A stretch of 64,000 bases of DNA. Origin: Dichotomicrobium thermohalophilum (GTDB lineage: Bacteria; Pseudomonadota; Alphaproteobacteria; Rhizobiales; Rhodomicrobiaceae). Where the stretch lies: the NCBI RefSeq assembly GCF_003550175.1, contig NZ_QXDF01000001.1:892501-956500 (forward strand), in the 5' to 3' direction. The notes under the pieces were generated by a model that was not told the DNA's origin, ran no database searches, and was given only the letters and a program-made list of their open reading frames with translations. This document shows, in pieces, positions 27,229 to 35,983 of the stretch (its first letter is position 1; each line of letters starts with the position of its first letter). A program made the position numbers and the translations under genes.

Positions 27229-27705
27229 TCATGCGGAGAGGTAACTCTGGTCGAGCGCCGTCCAAAAGGCCACCCCCACGGACAGTATCTCGTCATTGAA
27301 GTCGTAATCAGGGCTATGAAGGCTCTGTCCAGACGGGCCGTCGGTGCCGTTGCCGATAAGGACGTAAGCGCCGGGCCTGTGATGCAGCACGAAGCCGAAG
27401 TCTTCCGAGGCCATCAGCGGCGCAGCCTCGGGCACGAGCTGATCGGCGCCGAAGCTCCGCTCGATAACGCGCGCGGCCAGGTCAGCTTCGTCTGGCGTGT
27501 TGACCGTGGCGGCGAATTCCCTGTTGTACGCGACCGTCCCGTTGGCGCCACCCGCAGCGCAAATAGCGTCCACCAGCCGCCGCATGGTGCTTTCGATACG
27601 ATCCTGCAGTTTGGGCTGGAATGCCCGGCAATCACCCCGCAGCGTGACACGCCCGGGCAGCACGTTGCGTGTCGCCGCAACATCGAAGTCGGTGATCAAG
27701 ACCAC
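27229..27705 (-). pseudogene. M20 family amidohydrolase, 3' remnant
   Basis: The 158 residues match only the end of M20D (hippurate hydrolase/IAA-amino-acid hydrolase-like) enzymes: ATRNVLPGRVTLRGDCRAF, the dimerisation-domain end; AAPLMASEDFGFVLHHRPGAYVLIGNG, with the metal-binding SEDF; and HSPDYDFNDEILSVGVAF. Complete members are about 390 residues, so the N-terminal catalytic part with the HxD metal site is missing. In-frame stops lie just upstream near 27735. The remnant cannot be a working peptidase. Confidence 0.8.
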
Positions 27706-27920
27706 CTTTTTCGCGCCGCCGGGATCTAAGTCTTATAGCACTATCCGCAATCGAACCCGAAATCCGCCAAGGTTGTCGGCTCGGTAGGCAAAGCAGACTG
27801 CGGACGCCGCACTTCGGGGAAAACGCGAGGTGCTCACTCCAGCATCCAACAAGGGCAAGCCCATTGCCCATATCGACGCCGAAAGCCACTATGATCGGGC
27901 ATTGAACACATTTAAGTGTC

Positions 27921-28046
27921 TTACAGCTTTTCAGGTGGGGCCGGAGCCCGCTTTGGCAAATCGCGCCTAAGCAGCCAGATCATGGCACCGATGAACGTAA
28001 AAGTGGCCAGATTCAGGATCGTATCGAGCGGATCACCGGTGAGCAT
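27921..28046 (-). CDS. Small single-span membrane protein overlapping the BCCT gene
   Basis: A 41-codon frame beginning ATG at 28046, inside the last codons of the BCCT gene (14-nt overlap), with GCGAGG about 6 nt upstream of the start. The product has one hydrophobic segment (LNLATFTFIGAMIWLL) followed by a basic RRDLPKR and a Pro-rich tail. This matches an inner-membrane peptide with its positive side in the cytoplasm. Overlap with the carrier suggests translational coupling and a role as accessory subunit or regulator of the BCCT carrier, by analogy with small subunits of other sodium symporters. I know of no named family for it. Confidence 0.5.
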   Translation of the reverse strand: MLTGDPLDTILNLATFTFIGAMIWLLRRDLPKRAPAPPEKL

Positions 28047-29583
28047 TGACGGCCTCGCCAGGATTTTCCTCGCCGAGCGCCCGGATCAGGCAAACCAGCA
28101 GAAGGACAAGGATAAAGACAAACGGTAACGCGCCCAGCGCAATCAGCTGTCTCACCGCGTCAATCGACCCCGAGAGGATCATCGCCGCGCCCAGAACGCC
28201 CAGCAGACCACCCCAGATAAGCCGAATAAAGGGGCGCGGGTTCGGGTCGCCGCCGGTTGCGAACGTGCTGAGCACAAAGGCCGCGCTGACCACGCTGGTG
28301 ACGATGAACAAGAAGGCGGCAATAATTGTCGCGATGGTTGTCAGTGCGGCGAAGGGCAGACGATCGAGCAGGGCGAAGGTCACCCGCTCGACGCTCGTCT
28401 GCGTCATGCTGAGCAGTTCGCCCTGGCCGCGCAGCGCTTCGAACAGGCCGATCCCGCCGAACGCGCCGAACCAGATCACCGAAAACAGGGCCGGGCCAAC
28501 GAGGACGCCAAGCACGAACTCGCGGATGGTGCGGCCGCGTGAAATGCGCGCGATGAACACCCCGACGAATGGCCCCCATGCGATCCACCAGACCATGTAG
28601 GTGAGCGTCCATTCGTTGAACCAGCGCGCCACCGCATCGTCAAAGAAGGTAAAGGTCTCGAAACCGCGGGGAATGGCGCGTGTTACATAGTCGCCGAAGC
28701 CGTTGACGACGGAGTTGAGCAGGAACTGGGTGGGCCCGAAGACGACGGTGAAGACGACGAGGCCAATCGCGATCGACATGGCCAGGTTCGACAAGCGCGC
28801 CATCCCGCTGCCCAGATCAACCAGCAGGGGCGGGATATAGCTGGCGACCATGACGGCGAACACTGCAGCGATCAGCCAGTGCGGTGCGCCGGCACCACCG
28901 CCGATCATCACGTTGACGCCGTCCGCGACCTGAAAGACTCCCATTGCGATCGAGCCGCCCACGCCAATGGCGATCGCGACGATCGCCACGAAATCGGTGA
29001 GCCAGCCAACGAACTTTGCCCAGCTTTCCTGCGGAAAGAGATCAAGGATCGGCGCACTGACCAGCATCGGCGTTCCCCGCCGAAAACTGAAATAGGCGAT
29101 GGCCAGGGCTGTCGAACCGTAGATGGCCCAGGCGTGGATGCCCCAGTGGAAGTTGGTCGCCAGTAGCGCCTGTTCGGCAGCCAGCGGATCGGGGAGGGCA
29201 TCCTGCACAAAACGGAAATGGGTGAGCGGCTCGGCCACCGCCCAGAAAAGCAGCCCCACGCCCATCCCCGCCGCGAACATCATGGCGATCCAGGACGGCG
29301 CGGAGAACTCGGGCCGCTCATCGTCGGCGCCCAGCCGGATGCGCCCGTAAGGGGACGCGGCAAGCGCGATGCAGAGGATCAGCATCCCCGAGACGGACAG
29401 CATCACGAACCAGCCACGGCTGCGGAAGTACGTGTTCACGACACGGTCGGCAACAGCGACGATCCCCTCGGGATCTACGACACCCCAAAGCCCGACGCCG
29501 GCAATAACGATCAGGGAGGCCGCGAGTAGCGCCTTTGCCCCTTTCATCGGTTTGACCCTCGCTGCGTTGTTTCGGGGCGACAT
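28033..29583 (-). CDS. BCCT family transporter (betaine/carnitine/choline type)
   Basis: 516 residues with about twelve membrane helices. Family signatures: APSWIAMMFAAGMGVGLLFWAVAEP in helix 3 with the Gly-rich unwinding motif, HWGIHAWAIYG, and TYMVWWIAWGPFVGVFIARISRGRTIREF with the Trp-rich substrate segment. These carriers take up glycine betaine, ectoine, choline or similar zwitterions by Na+ or H+ symport, usually for osmoprotection. The C-terminus after the last helix is short, unlike the long osmosensing tail of BetP, so activity control by such a tail is unlikely. A 41-codon gene overlaps its 3' end. Confidence 0.9.
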   Translation of the reverse strand: MSPRNNAARVKPMKGAKALLAASLIVIAGVGLWGVVDPEGIVAVADRVVNTYFRSRGWFVMLSVSGMLILCIALAASPYGRIRLGADDERPEFSAPSWIAMMFAAGMGVGLLFWAVAEPLTHFRFVQDALPDPLAAEQALLATNFHWGIHAWAIYGSTALAIAYFSFRRGTPMLVSAPILDLFPQESWAKFVGWLTDFVAIVAIAIGVGGSIAMGVFQVADGVNVMIGGGAGAPHWLIAAVFAVMVASYIPPLLVDLGSGMARLSNLAMSIAIGLVVFTVVFGPTQFLLNSVVNGFGDYVTRAIPRGFETFTFFDDAVARWFNEWTLTYMVWWIAWGPFVGVFIARISRGRTIREFVLGVLVGPALFSVIWFGAFGGIGLFEALRGQGELLSMTQTSVERVTFALLDRLPFAALTTIATIIAAFLFIVTSVVSAAFVLSTFATGGDPNPRPFIRLIWGGLLGVLGAAMILSGSIDAVRQLIALGALPFVFILVLLLVCLIRALGEENPGEAVNAHR

Positions 29584-30232
29584 CTCGCCTTGGGCGTGCC
29601 AGAAGGCGAGCGGCTATCCATCCATGCGCCGATGCACGGGAGAAGCCGCTTCGAGGCGGTTTGGGCCACGTCGGACAGCGACGCGCGCAAGCCCCAGTTT
29701 GAGTTGTGCGTGGGTCCCGCCTTGTCCCGCCGCCTGATGGGGAAAAGTCTAATGCGGCAAGCTTTCCCGTAGCTTAAATGGGCCCGCTGCTCGGCGGTAT
29801 TCGGTTACACGATGGATTCTGCGCGTTCTGCGAGGCCGGAACAGCGTGGCAGGACCTGGCGTGGGAACTGGAATGGCCTGCGTCATGCGAGGGTATCAGG
29901 TCGATCAACGGAACCCGGCGATGTCCGACCTGTTTGAGAGGGGAGAAATGCTGGGGAAGGTCTGGCAGAGGCCGGGCAATCAGGGGCGCATCCGCTTGGA
30001 GGCGCCAGACCATGCCGTGTTTATACGGTTCAAGGTAGCGTGCGGCGAAGTCAACAACGAAGCTGAAGGGACGCTTTCCGCCGCTCCGCTGCGACTAATC
30101 GAGAACGGACAAGGTCCGTAGTCTCTAGCGGGGTGGGGGTGGCACCTCGTTACGCTTGCGCGTCGTTCTTGGTTAAGCAATGGTTGCGTCGCTGCCCTCT
30201 CGGTCGACAAAACTGGATCCAGGAAGCGTCAA
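29584..30232. other. Intergenic region between BCCT and proX-like genes
   Basis: About 650 nt between two divergent starts, no credible gene. It should contain the promoters for both osmolyte transport genes. No clear operator was identified. Confidence 0.45.
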
Positions 30233-31252
30233 ATGGGTGTCTTTGCATTTCTCACGCGGTTTGTTCTTTGCATGGTGGTCGGACTCGCGCTCGCCGTGGG
30301 GGGCGTTGCCGGGGCCGTGAGTGCCCAGGAGCCGGGGAACGGCAAGAAGATCAATATGGCGCGCCCCACCTGGAACACCGGCTGGTTTCAGGCCGAGATC
30401 TATAAACAGATGCTCGAAAAGCTCGGCTATGACGTCGGGGAGTTGGAGACACTCGATAACCCGGTTTTCTACCGCGCTGTCGGGCTGGGCGATGTGGATC
30501 TCTGGGTCAACGCCTGGTTTCCTTTCGCGAATGTCTACGAGGACGCCTTCAAGGACGGTGCCAGGAAAATCGGCTATGTCGCCAAGGGCGGCGCCATGCA
30601 GGGCTACCTTGTCGACAAGGCATCAGCGGAAAGGTTCGGCATTACCAGCATCGACGATTTCAGGAAGCCGGAGATCAGGCAAGCCTTTGATTCCAATGGC
30701 GACGGGAAAGCGGATCTTGTCGCGTGCCCGCCCGGCTGGAGTTGTGAACTGAGGATCGCCGAGCATTTGGATGCGCTTGATCTGCGCGATCATATCAACC
30801 CGATCAAGGCCGGCTATAGCTCCGCGATGGCCGACGCGCTGGGCCGCTACAAGGCCGGTGAGCCGATCCTGTTCTATACCTGGACGCCGAACTGGACGGT
30901 CGGTGTCTTGAAGCCTGGCAGGGATGTTGTGTGGATCGAAATGCCGAACGCCACCGAGGAAACGACCCATGCCAATATTCAAGGGTGCGTGAACGATCCC
31001 TGTGCCCTGGGCTGGGAAGCTAATGACATTCGCCCGCTGGCGAACAACAACTTTCTGGCCAACAATCCGGCGGTTGAGACGTTGCTGAAAGAGGCGCGTA
31101 TTCCCATTGCAGACATCTTTGAGCAGAACGCCAGGATGCATGCTGGCGAGGACGATCCGGCAAACATCGTCCGCCACGCAAGCGAATGGATCGAGGCCAA
31201 CGCCGATCTCGTCAACGGGTGGCTTGATACGGCCCGTGCCGCTGCACAGTGA
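30233..31252 (+). CDS. proX: ProX-like glycine betaine/proline betaine binding protein
   Basis: 339 residues with a signal peptide (ALAVGGVAGAVSAQ). The mature part matches OpuAC/ProX: INMARPTWNTGWFQAEIYKQML, VDLWVNAWFPFAN, GAMQGYLVDKASAERFGI, ACPPGWSCELRI, ILFYTWTPNWTVGVLKPGRDVVWIEMP. The Trp-rich stretches correspond to the aromatic cage that binds the quaternary ammonium group. ProX-type proteins deliver betaine to a ProV/ProW ABC importer. No ATPase or permease gene is next to it, so it either serves a distant importer or belongs to a dispersed operon. It is followed by unlinked tRNA and NYN genes. Confidence 0.88.
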   Translation: MGVFAFLTRFVLCMVVGLALAVGGVAGAVSAQEPGNGKKINMARPTWNTGWFQAEIYKQMLEKLGYDVGELETLDNPVFYRAVGLGDVDLWVNAWFPFANVYEDAFKDGARKIGYVAKGGAMQGYLVDKASAERFGITSIDDFRKPEIRQAFDSNGDGKADLVACPPGWSCELRIAEHLDALDLRDHINPIKAGYSSAMADALGRYKAGEPILFYTWTPNWTVGVLKPGRDVVWIEMPNATEETTHANIQGCVNDPCALGWEANDIRPLANNNFLANNPAVETLLKEARIPIADIFEQNARMHAGEDDPANIVRHASEWIEANADLVNGWLDTARAAAQ

Positions 31253-31521
31253 CCGTCGAGGCCGTTCGCGTATCTGGGAGCGGCAATCTCGCTGTCTGGC
31301 GGCCTTCAATCTTTCATTACAATGAGCGATTGGGTCAGGTTCATCCTCCAGCACTGGCGAGATACCCCGCCTGACCCGGCTGAGGGCTCCGCCTCGACCA
31401 CGTCCCCCGCGCATATGGACGCACGGACGCCACCCAAATCCGGACAGAGCGCGGAGGTGAGACAAGCGCCTCAGGACCGCTTCTCCGGAGGCGTCTCCAC
31501 ATCGTTGGTTTTTTGAGGTTT

Positions 31522-31597
31522 TGGTGAGCCCAGGAGGATTCGAACCTCCGACCTACTGATTAAAAGTCAGTTGCTCTACCAGCTGAGCTATGGGCCC
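31522..31597 (-). tRNA. tRNA-Lys (anticodon UUU)
   Basis: 76 nt with CCA encoded. The acceptor stem GGGCCCA pairs with TGGGCTC (one G-T). The anticodon arm CTGAC-TTTTAAT-CAG carries TTT and the T arm has GGTTCGAAT. Confidence 0.97.
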
Positions 31598-31706
31598 ATG
31601 CGCGCTTTACGCCACGCTTTTGGCACGCTTTCCGAGGCCTGTCAAACCGCCCTCTGACGCCGGACGCCGCGTGTGCATCCGATCACGCCAACCGTCGGAT
31701 CTGGTC

Positions 31707-33374
31707 TCAACCGTGCCGCTTGAGACTGCGATTGTAGCCGCCCAGCTCGCGCCCCGGCGCCCCGCCTTGAGCCTCGTCGAAATCCGGCGGCAGCGGGATG
31801 TCCGGCCGGCTGCTGGCCGACCGCGATGGGCGACCAGGTGACTCCGTTGACTGGCTGGCCGCGCCACCCCATTGCGCTGCGCCGAACCAGACCTGAATGA
31901 GTTGATGCTCGTCATCGCTCAGCTCAAGCCCCGCTTTCTGACAGCGCGAGAGGATCACGTCCCGGTAGGCCCGCGCAATCGCCGCCGGCGTACGCGAATG
32001 CTCCAGCCAGGGATCCATGTCGTCAACCGCGCCCACCACGAAGGCGACATCCTGCTGTGCGAAGCGCACGCCATTCTCCTCCGCCCGCGCCAGCACGGCA
32101 TCGACAGTGCGCCCTGGCTGAAAGCCGCGCTCGCTGACCTCCGCCGCGATGAGATTGAACAGCAGCTGGTATTCGCTCGGCGGCAACGGGGGTGCCTTGG
32201 AGGCTTCATAGATGCGCGTGATCGAGTTCTGCAAATCGGAGAGCCGGTTGCTGCTGCCGTTCTGTTGCGCCGGGGCCGAGGTCCGCTGGAGGCCGCTCTG
32301 GCGCTGCTCGTCTTCCGCGGCAGCACCTTCGACCTGATGCCGGGCCGGATCATAGACCGAGTGTGGTGGCGCTTCGGTCAAGCGGAGATGATCGGGCAGG
32401 TTGCGCGACAGAAAGTTCAGGAAGCCGCCGCAACCAGCCCAGTTCGTGCCGACCGTCTTGGCGTGGCCCAGTTCCTTCATCGCACGGTTGGCGAGATAGG
32501 CAATCGGCACCGGCTTCTCTGCCTCGCGCACGGCTTGCACGACGAGGTCGAGGATCTCCGCCCCGATCTCGCGGAAATCGTCCATCAGCGCGCGGATGGT
32601 CGGCTCCTCGGCCTGCCCGGACGCCGCACGTGCCGGCTGCACCTCACCACGCTCGCTCATCGCAGGTATGCGCCCCGACGGGTCATGGCCGAGCGCCTGA
32701 TGCACCGCCTGCCCGACGGCGCGCGCCGCCTCGGCATGCCGATCGTCGCCGCCCAGCTTGCCCCGATCCTGCCACTCGGGTTCCGGGAGGGCATCGGACA
32801 GCAGGAACTCGACGAAGTCTTTTTCCTCGATGCGCCCGTCGCAGAGCGCCGTATAGGGCTGGGCGGTGTGGTCGTTGGAATAGATCACGACCTGGCGATC
32901 ATATTCGCGCAGGCGGTGCAGCACAGGTGTGAAGTCGGCGTCGCCCGAGAGCAAGATGAACTCGTCGAAGCGCGTCCGGTGTTCGATCATGTCCCGCACG
33001 TCGATGGCCATGCGGATGTCGGAGCCGTTCTTGAGCTGCGCGGTCAGCGGCGGGCAGTCGATCACCTCGAAGCCTGCGCGGATGAAGTGATGACGCACGA
33101 AGATGAAGGAGTTGGGGTCATTCGGCCCGTCCCGGCCGGAGCGCCGCGGCACCGGGTTACCGTAGACGCGGTTGACGACCAGCCGGCGGCGCAGGCCATG
33201 CGCTTCGGTGTTGCGGCGCACGAGACGGTCGGAGACCAGCGCCTGCAGCCAGTTTGCCGGAGCCTGCGCAAAGCGCGCCGCCGCCTCTTCGCTGCGTCGT
33301 TTCAGCGAAAGGTAGACGTTGTCGTAGTCGACAAATAACGCGGAGAGGAAAGATCCCCTTTGCTCCGCTTGCAT
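31707..33374 (-). CDS. NYN-domain (PIN-like) putative RNase
   Basis: 555 residues. The N-terminal NYN domain (about 1-200) shows ALFVDYDNVYLSL, a central LKNGSDIRMAIDVRDM and FILLSGDADFTPVLHRLREYDRQVVIYS, giving the four-Asp acidic site of the PIN-like nucleases. The rest has low-complexity linkers rich in Gln, Ala and Glu. One part (ILDLVVQAVREAEKPVPIAYLANRAMKELG ... FLNFLSRNLPDHL) looks like an OST-HTH/LOTUS-type nucleic-acid-binding region, which often accompanies NYN. The likely role is RNA cleavage or binding in the cytoplasm; the target is unknown. It follows the tRNA-Lys gene on the same strand. Confidence 0.82.
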   Translation of the reverse strand: MQAEQRGSFLSALFVDYDNVYLSLKRRSEEAAARFAQAPANWLQALVSDRLVRRNTEAHGLRRRLVVNRVYGNPVPRRSGRDGPNDPNSFIFVRHHFIRAGFEVIDCPPLTAQLKNGSDIRMAIDVRDMIEHRTRFDEFILLSGDADFTPVLHRLREYDRQVVIYSNDHTAQPYTALCDGRIEEKDFVEFLLSDALPEPEWQDRGKLGGDDRHAEAARAVGQAVHQALGHDPSGRIPAMSERGEVQPARAASGQAEEPTIRALMDDFREIGAEILDLVVQAVREAEKPVPIAYLANRAMKELGHAKTVGTNWAGCGGFLNFLSRNLPDHLRLTEAPPHSVYDPARHQVEGAAAEDEQRQSGLQRTSAPAQQNGSSNRLSDLQNSITRIYEASKAPPLPPSEYQLLFNLIAAEVSERGFQPGRTVDAVLARAEENGVRFAQQDVAFVVGAVDDMDPWLEHSRTPAAIARAYRDVILSRCQKAGLELSDDEHQLIQVWFGAAQWGGAASQSTESPGRPSRSASSRPDIPLPPDFDEAQGGAPGRELGGYNRSLKRHG

Positions 33375-33701
33375 CAGCTTACCCCACTGTTGCGCCAGCC
33401 CGTCACAGGCGCGCCGCGTCCCTCATTTGTCCCGGAGTCGCCAATGGCCGCGAGCAGCTTGCGCCGCTCGATCATCCGCCCTCTTGGCCCCTTCGGACGG
33501 CTCCGGTGTCAACGAACGTTCTGGGGGCTTCAATCCTGATCGCGAAAAGTGTGCCGCATCTTTCGCTATCGACGGATAAGAAAACCGCGCCCCTCGGGAC
33601 TAGCTCCCGCGTATTTTATTAAAGGCCAATCGCTTCAACGGAGCAAGCACTCACCGGCCTGACCGGGCTGTGTCCGGGCTTCATCCACATGATGCCCGCA
33701 G
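33375..33701. other. Intergenic region, nothing recognised
   Basis: About 330 nt between the NYN gene and gloB, both on the minus strand. It should carry the NYN promoter. No RNA gene or clear terminator is evident. Confidence 0.4.
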
Positions 33702-34460
33702 TCAGTGTCGGTCCTTGCGCCGACGCAGTTCGGCCCAGACGACCTCGTTCGAGGCGTCTTCCATCCCCAAGGTTTGGCGGATTTCGGACGAATCCGGGCG
33801 CAGAAACGGGTTGGTGTCGAGCTCTCGACCCAAAGTTGTGGGTAAAGTGGGCTTGCCATCGTTGCGGAGGCGGCGCACCTCGGCCGCGCGGTCCTGAAGC
33901 GCGTCATTGCCTGATTCGACGGTCAAGGCAAATTCGGCATTGCTGAGCGTGTATTCGTGGCCGCAATAGACTTCCGTGTCGCGGGGCAGGTGCATGAGCT
34001 TTTGCAGCGAGTGCCACATCTGCGCCGGCGTGCCCTCGAACACGCGGCCGCAACCCAGGGAGAACAGTGTATCGCCTGCGAACAGCAGGCCTGGCTCCGG
34101 GAAGAAATAGACGATGTGATCGAGCGTGTGGCCCGGTGTTTCCAGCACCTTCGCCTCGTAGCGGCCGAACGCGTAGGTCTCTTCCTCGCTCAGCCCGACA
34201 TCCACGCCGCTGATCCGCCCCTTCGCCGGGCCGGTCACCGTGCAGCCTGTTTCGCTCTTGAGCGGGGCTACGCCCGCGACATGGTCCGGGTGATGATGTG
34301 TCACCAGAATATGCGTCAGCGTCCAGCCCTTCGCGGCGAGCGCCTCGCGTACGGCATCGGTCTCCGGCGCGTCGATGGAAGCGGTCAGCCCGGACTCAGG
34401 ATCGTGGATCAGGACGCCGAAATTGTCCGAACGGCACATGAACTGGTAAACTTCGAGCAT
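33702..34460 (-). CDS. gloB: Hydroxyacylglutathione hydrolase (glyoxalase II)
   Basis: 252 residues of the metallo-beta-lactamase fold. Metal site: THHHPDH (residues about 54-60), TPGHTLDH, and FAGDTLFSLGCGRVFEG with the bridging Asp; the third His set is in VYCGHEYTLSNAEFAL. The C-terminal helical glutathione-binding region ends NPFLRP. It hydrolyses S-lactoylglutathione to lactate and glutathione in methylglyoxal detoxification. It diverges from a methyltransferase gene in the arrangement common in alphaproteobacteria. Confidence 0.94.
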   Translation of the reverse strand: MLEVYQFMCRSDNFGVLIHDPESGLTASIDAPETDAVREALAAKGWTLTHILVTHHHPDHVAGVAPLKSETGCTVTGPAKGRISGVDVGLSEEETYAFGRYEAKVLETPGHTLDHIVYFFPEPGLLFAGDTLFSLGCGRVFEGTPAQMWHSLQKLMHLPRDTEVYCGHEYTLSNAEFALTVESGNDALQDRAAEVRRLRNDGKPTLPTTLGRELDTNPFLRPDSSEIRQTLGMEDASNEVVWAELRRRKDRH

Positions 34461-34595
34461 TGCGGTGGGTCCTCTTGCGACGAACTGGTTGGGCGAAACC
34501 TAACATCTGCCATATCGCGCGCAATGGGCAGAAGCCGTGTCGCGCCGGCCAGACAAGTCGTGCGCGGCGTTCGCCATGCGGGTGGGGAAGCTGTC

Positions 34596-35336
34596 ATGCG
34601 TCCGGCTCTGCAAGATCTGGTCGATTTCTACGCCAGCCCCCTGGGGCACGTGGCACGGCACCTGGTCGCGCTGCGTATCCGCTCCCGGTGGCGCAATGTG
34701 CGCGGCCTGTGCGTTTGCGGGGTGGGGTATGCCACGCCCTATTTGCGCGCGCTCAGGACCGAAGCCGAACGGGTCATTGCGCTGATGCCGCGGCCCCAGG
34801 GTGTTGCCTACTGGCCCGAGGAAGCGGGGAACGTCGCCGCGATGTTCGAGGAGCCGGACCTGCCGCTGCCGGACAATTCGATGGACTGCCTGCTGGCCAT
34901 ACATAGCCTGGAATTCAGCGACGACAGCGACATGCTGCTGCGCGAGTTCTGGCGGGTTCTCCGCCCTGAAGGCCGGCTCATATTGGTTTTGCCGAACCGA
35001 ACGGGTCTGTGGGCGCGCGCCGACCACACGCCGCTCGGCGCGGGGCATCCCTACAGCGAACGACAAATCATGCGCAAGCTGGAGGCCGCATTGTTTTCGC
35101 CGCAGGCAAGTCTTCCTTCGTTGTTCGTGCCGCCGGTGAGCTGGCGCATCATGCTGCATTCCGCCCCGGCCTGGGAGCGGGTCGGGCGACGCGTCTGGCC
35201 TGCACTGTCGGGCGTCCTGGTGATTGAGGCCCGCAAGGAACTGCACGGGGTCATCGGACCGGCGGAAGTGCGGCTGCGCCCGGCGATGGCACGGCCTGCC
35301 GTGGCGCGGCCGGCGATGGCCCGGCTGGCAGCTTAG
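34596..35336 (+). CDS. SAM-dependent methyltransferase next to gloB
   Basis: 246 residues from ATG 34596 (MRPALQDLVDFYASPLG), the usual N-terminus of this alphaproteobacterial family; an in-frame ATG at 34524 is possible. Methyltransferase fold marks are CVCGVGYATPYL (a changed glycine motif), LPLPDNSMDCLLAIHSLEF and LREFWRVLRPEGRLILVLPNR. The C-terminus has a short repeat (RPAMARPAVARPAMARLAA) from a tandem GC-rich DNA repeat. The substrate is unknown. It converges on metW. Confidence 0.85.
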   Translation: MRPALQDLVDFYASPLGHVARHLVALRIRSRWRNVRGLCVCGVGYATPYLRALRTEAERVIALMPRPQGVAYWPEEAGNVAAMFEEPDLPLPDNSMDCLLAIHSLEFSDDSDMLLREFWRVLRPEGRLILVLPNRTGLWARADHTPLGAGHPYSERQIMRKLEAALFSPQASLPSLFVPPVSWRIMLHSAPAWERVGRRVWPALSGVLVIEARKELHGVIGPAEVRLRPAMARPAVARPAMARLAA

Positions 35337-35345
35337 CCGCGGGAA

Positions 35346-35972
35346 TTACTTGCGCGTCAGGAGAAAGACCGCCTGCTCGCCGAACAGATTCTGCCAGCTC
35401 AGCGGCAGACCGATGCGTAGCGGCTTGCCGTAGGAGTTGAGCGCCACCGGCTTGACGATCTTGGCGTCCACCTCCTCGCACAGGCTGATGAAATCCTTGA
35501 TCGTGCAGAAGTGAATGTTGGGCGTGTCGTACCAGTCTTCCGGCAGGTTTTCGGTCTTCGGCATGCGCCCGTTGAACAGCAGTTTGAAGCGTATGCGCCA
35601 GTGCCCGAAATTCGGGAACGATACGATGGCATAGCGACCTATGCGCAGAAGCTGCTCCAGTACGTATTTCGGCCGGCGGGTTGCCTGCAGGGTCTGGCTC
35701 AGCAAAGCGTAATCGAACGCCTGATCCGGATAGTTCTCCAGATCCCGATCGGCGTCGCCCTGCACCACGGACAGGCCCTTGGCCACGCAGAAGTTCACAC
35801 CCGACTGGCTGATCTCCACGCCGCGCCCATCCACGTCGCGGACATTTTCCAGCAACTTCAGCAGGTCGCCGGTATCACATCCGATGTCGAGCACGCGCGC
35901 GCCCGGCTCCACCATGTCCGCAATGAGCAGGTGGTCGACGCGGCTGCCTGTCCCGGGTGTGCGTGCGTCCAT
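35346..35972 (-). CDS. metW: MetW, methionine biosynthesis partner of MetX
   Basis: 208 residues, methyltransferase-like: VLDIGCDTGDLLKLL, GRGVEISQSGVNFCVAKGLSV, DYALLSQTLQATRRPKYVLEQLLRIG and SFPNFGHWRIRFKLLFNGRMP, all typical of MetW. It lies 11 nt after metX in one operon. In related bacteria MetW is needed together with MetX for homoserine acylation. It is likely under the same SAM-II riboswitch. Confidence 0.95.
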   Translation of the reverse strand: MDARTPGTGSRVDHLLIADMVEPGARVLDIGCDTGDLLKLLENVRDVDGRGVEISQSGVNFCVAKGLSVVQGDADRDLENYPDQAFDYALLSQTLQATRRPKYVLEQLLRIGRYAIVSFPNFGHWRIRFKLLFNGRMPKTENLPEDWYDTPNIHFCTIKDFISLCEEVDAKIVKPVALNSYGKPLRIGLPLSWQNLFGEQAVFLLTRK

Positions 35973-35983
35973 GCGGCTACTCC

